Assembly (NCBI RefSeq): GCF_009647605.1
Contig: NZ_WJIF01000005.1
Coordinates: 1 to 64,000 of the forward strand
Length of the DNA stretch: 64,000 bases
Direction of reading: 5' to 3'
Origin: Agromyces agglutinans
Lineage (GTDB): Bacteria > Actinomycetota > Actinomycetes > Actinomycetales > Microbacteriaceae
Position 1 is the stretch's first letter; the number at the start of each line of letters is the position of its first letter. Shown here piece by piece: positions 62,220 to 64,000 of the stretch. Below the pieces are notes generated by a model. The model searched no databases and had not been told where the DNA came from. It worked only from the letters and a program-made list of their open reading frames with translations. Both the position numbers and the translations under genes were made by a program.

Positions 62220-63260
62220 ATGACCGACGACAACGGAGTCGGCGCGACCGCGCGATCCGATTCCCCCGAGCAGCTGCGCATCCTGCTGAGCGTGCCCGCC
62301 CACGAGTTGCAGGCGATGTTCCCGGCCGAGACCCGAGCAGCCCTCGACGAACTCGGCGAGGTGGTCGAGCACGATCCCGACGACCTCGCCGACCCGGCCG
62401 CGTTCCGCGCCGCCCTCGCGGGCGTGCAGGTCGCCATCACCGCCTGGGGTTTCCCGAGGCTCGACGCAGCCCGGCTCGCCGACGCACCCGATCTGCGATT
62501 CGTCATGCACGCCGCCTCCTCGCTGAGGGCGCTGACGAGCGACGACTTCTGGGCGACGGGCATCCCCGTCTCGCAGGCGGGTGCCGCGATGTCCCCCGCC
62601 GTGGCCGAGCTGTCCCTCGCCTTCACGATGGCCCTGCTGCGCCGCACGCATCGCACCGACCACGCGCTGCGCAGCGGCGGCGACTGGTGGGAGGCGCGCC
62701 TCACGCCGCGCGCCCGCGAGATCCGCGGCAGCCGGATCGGCGTCGTCGGGGCGAGCCGCACCGGTCGCGACTACCTCGAGCTCGTCACCGCGCTCGGCGC
62801 CGAGGTCATGGTCTTCGACCCCTACATTCCAGAGGGCGACCCCCTGCGCGCCGTGCAGCGTGACCTCGATGGCCTGCTGCGCGACAGCGAGGTGCTCGCC
62901 CTGCACGCTCCCGCCACGGAGGAGACGCGCGGCATGCTCGGCGCGACCGAGCTCGCGAAGCTGCGGGACGGCGCGCTCGTCGTCAACACCGCCCGCGCCG
63001 AGCTGCTCGACGCGGACGCCCTCTACGCCGAGGTCGAATCGGGCCGAATCGACGCGGCCCTCGATGTCTTCGAGGCCGAGCCGCTCGACGACCGGTGGCG
63101 CCGTCTGCCGAACGTGCTCGTCACGCCTCACCTCGGCGGAGCGACCGTCGAGTCCCGGCGACGCGCGGGCCGGATCGTCGTCGAGGAGATCCGCCGATTC
63201 GTCGGCGGAGTCCCCCTGCGCTACGCGCTCACCCGCGCCGACGTCGAACGGATGGGATGA
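62220..63260 (+). CDS. D-isomer-specific 2-hydroxyacid dehydrogenase family protein
   Basis: A 346-residue NAD-dependent dehydrogenase. The dinucleotide motif is IGVVGASRTGRDYLEL (GxGxxG-like, about 175-190). The catalytic Arg lies in NTARAELLD (about 257), the Glu in DVFEAEPLDD (about 286) and the His in TPHLGGA (about 304), so the triad is intact. The substrate is a 2-hydroxy or 2-keto acid, perhaps from a sugar acid pathway given the neighbouring sulfatase and ROK repressor. The sulfatase start overlaps its stop (ATGA), so they form one operon. Confidence 0.9.
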   Translation: MTDDNGVGATARSDSPEQLRILLSVPAHELQAMFPAETRAALDELGEVVEHDPDDLADPAAFRAALAGVQVAITAWGFPRLDAARLADAPDLRFVMHAASSLRALTSDDFWATGIPVSQAGAAMSPAVAELSLAFTMALLRRTHRTDHALRSGGDWWEARLTPRAREIRGSRIGVVGASRTGRDYLELVTALGAEVMVFDPYIPEGDPLRAVQRDLDGLLRDSEVLALHAPATEETRGMLGATELAKLRDGALVVNTARAELLDADALYAEVESGRIDAALDVFEAEPLDDRWRRLPNVLVTPHLGGATVESRRRAGRIVVEEIRRFVGGVPLRYALTRADVERMG

Positions 63261-64000
63261 CGATGGCCCGAAACATCCTGATCATCCACTGCCACGACCT
63301 CGGCCGGTTCCTCGGCGCCTACGGCGTCGAGACGGTTTCGACGCCGCACCTCGACGCGCTGGCCGCCGAGTCGACCGTGTTCGAGCACGCGTTCTCGACC
63401 GCGCCCCACTGCAGCCCCGCCCGAGCCTCGCTCTTCACCGGCAGCTATCCGCAGCAGAACGGCGTGCTCGGCCTCACGCACGAGCCGTTCGGATGGGACC
63501 TGCGCGATCCCTCGACGCACCTCGCGCACCGGCTGCGCGGTGCGGGCTACCGCACCGAGCTCGTCGGGGTGCACCACGAGTCGAAGGTGCTCGCCGACGA
63601 CGAGGTCGCGGCGCGGCTCGGATTCGACCGCGTGCGCACCGGAGGCGACCGTGACGTCGTCGCGCGGCGCGCGATCGAGGCGCTCGACCGGGCGGCCGAG
63701 GCCGCCGACGAGGCCGGCGCTCCGTTCTACCTGCAGGTCGGGTTCAACGAGCCGCACCGCTCGCCCTCGGACCGGGACCCGCTCGGCGTCATGGGCTTCC
63801 TCGGCGAGCACGTGGAACCGGACGCCAGCCGCGGGATCACGGTGCCGGCCCATCTCCGCGACGACGAGGGCGCCCGCACCGAGATGGCCGAGCTCCAGGG
63901 CGCGGTCCGCGCGATGGACGAGGGCGTCGGCCGCGTGCTCGCCCGGCTGAGCGAACTCGGCCTCGACGAGCACACCGTCGTCGTGTTCACGACCGACCAC
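63257..64000 (+). CDS. Sulfatase (partial, runs off the window)
   Basis: The first 248 residues of a type I sulfatase. The N-terminal ILIIHCHDLGRFLGAYG gives the metal-binding Asp, and HCSPARASLFTG (about 51-62) contains the C-x-P-x-R core whose Cys becomes formylglycine in the active enzyme. FYLQVGFNEPHRSPSD carries the later His, and VVVFTTDH at the window end the Asp-His pair. Without a signal peptide it would act in the cytoplasm, on a sulfated sugar taken up by another system. Start: ATG at 63257 overlapping the upstream stop; the ATG at 63263 is an alternative. Confidence 0.9.
   Translation, partial: MTMARNILIIHCHDLGRFLGAYGVETVSTPHLDALAAESTVFEHAFSTAPHCSPARASLFTGSYPQQNGVLGLTHEPFGWDLRDPSTHLAHRLRGAGYRTELVGVHHESKVLADDEVAARLGFDRVRTGGDRDVVARRAIEALDRAAEAADEAGAPFYLQVGFNEPHRSPSDRDPLGVMGFLGEHVEPDASRGITVPAHLRDDEGARTEMAELQGAVRAMDEGVGRVLARLSELGLDEHTVVVFTTDH

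Overview
The window is chromosomal DNA from a very GC-rich actinobacterium. Three things point to Microbacteriaceae, with an Agromyces-like organism as my best guess. The heptamer GGATGCC/GGCATCC is scattered everywhere. An intergenic element of the type GGTCTCGATACG...CTACTCGACC occurs three times. The gene set also fits: an HspR-type HAIR operator, a DUF222/HNH endonuclease, an ECF42-type sigma factor with its YCII partner, and an LAxTG-type sortase substrate. No rRNA, tRNA, CRISPR array, insertion sequence or replication origin was found. The genus is inferred from style, not from a marker gene.

Layout. 1-7.4 kb: a large membrane/hydrolase protein, a small membrane protein behind a strong promoter with a CsoR/CstR-like operator, a secreted purple-acid-phosphatase-like enzyme and an NAD(P)-binding protein. 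7.4-15 kb: a GyrI-like protein, an ABC-F ribosome-protection-type ATPase with a seven-codon leader peptide and a long inverted repeat in its 5' region, a DUF2236 protein, an EEP-fold enzyme, a large catalase (KatE), a NYN-type protein and an acetyltransferase. 15-20.7 kb: a DUF2306 membrane protein followed directly by a NarL-type two-component system, then a small membrane protein, an epoxide hydrolase and an AI-2E family permease. 20.7-30 kb: a cell-wall-anchored lamin-tail-domain protein, an NTF2-like protein, and a five-gene branched-chain-amino-acid-type ABC transporter (livJHMGF) with a divergent LacI-family regulator and tandem LacI-type operators over its promoter.

30-38.5 kb: assorted enzymes (MBL hydrolase, DUF385 oxidoreductase, VOC protein, methyltransferase) and a minus-strand group of a membrane-anchored TPR protein with a degenerate P-loop, a membrane protein and an overlapping alpha/beta hydrolase. 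38.8-41.4 kb: a ClpC-type unfoldase under a HAIR (HspR) operator. 41.5-46.3 kb: an AT-richer insert that carries a translationally coupled pair (SF1 helicase plus a CDL-motif protein), a small membrane protein and about 0.9 kb with no supportable gene. I regard this as a candidate defence island and the best place to look for an undescribed system.

46.4-64 kb: PadR regulator plus AarF/ABC1 kinase; a truncated dihydrofolate-reductase-family remnant next to YCII and ECF42 genes; a DUF222/HNH protein; membrane proteins; a GNAT enzyme; an MFS exporter; a MarR regulator divergent from a haloalkane-dehalogenase-like enzyme; a frameshifted membrane gene; and, at the right edge, a ROK repressor divergent from a 2-hydroxyacid dehydrogenase and a sulfatase that runs off the window. 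Several genes start 6-7 bases after a TANNNT box with no Shine-Dalgarno sequence, which suggests leaderless transcripts are common here.
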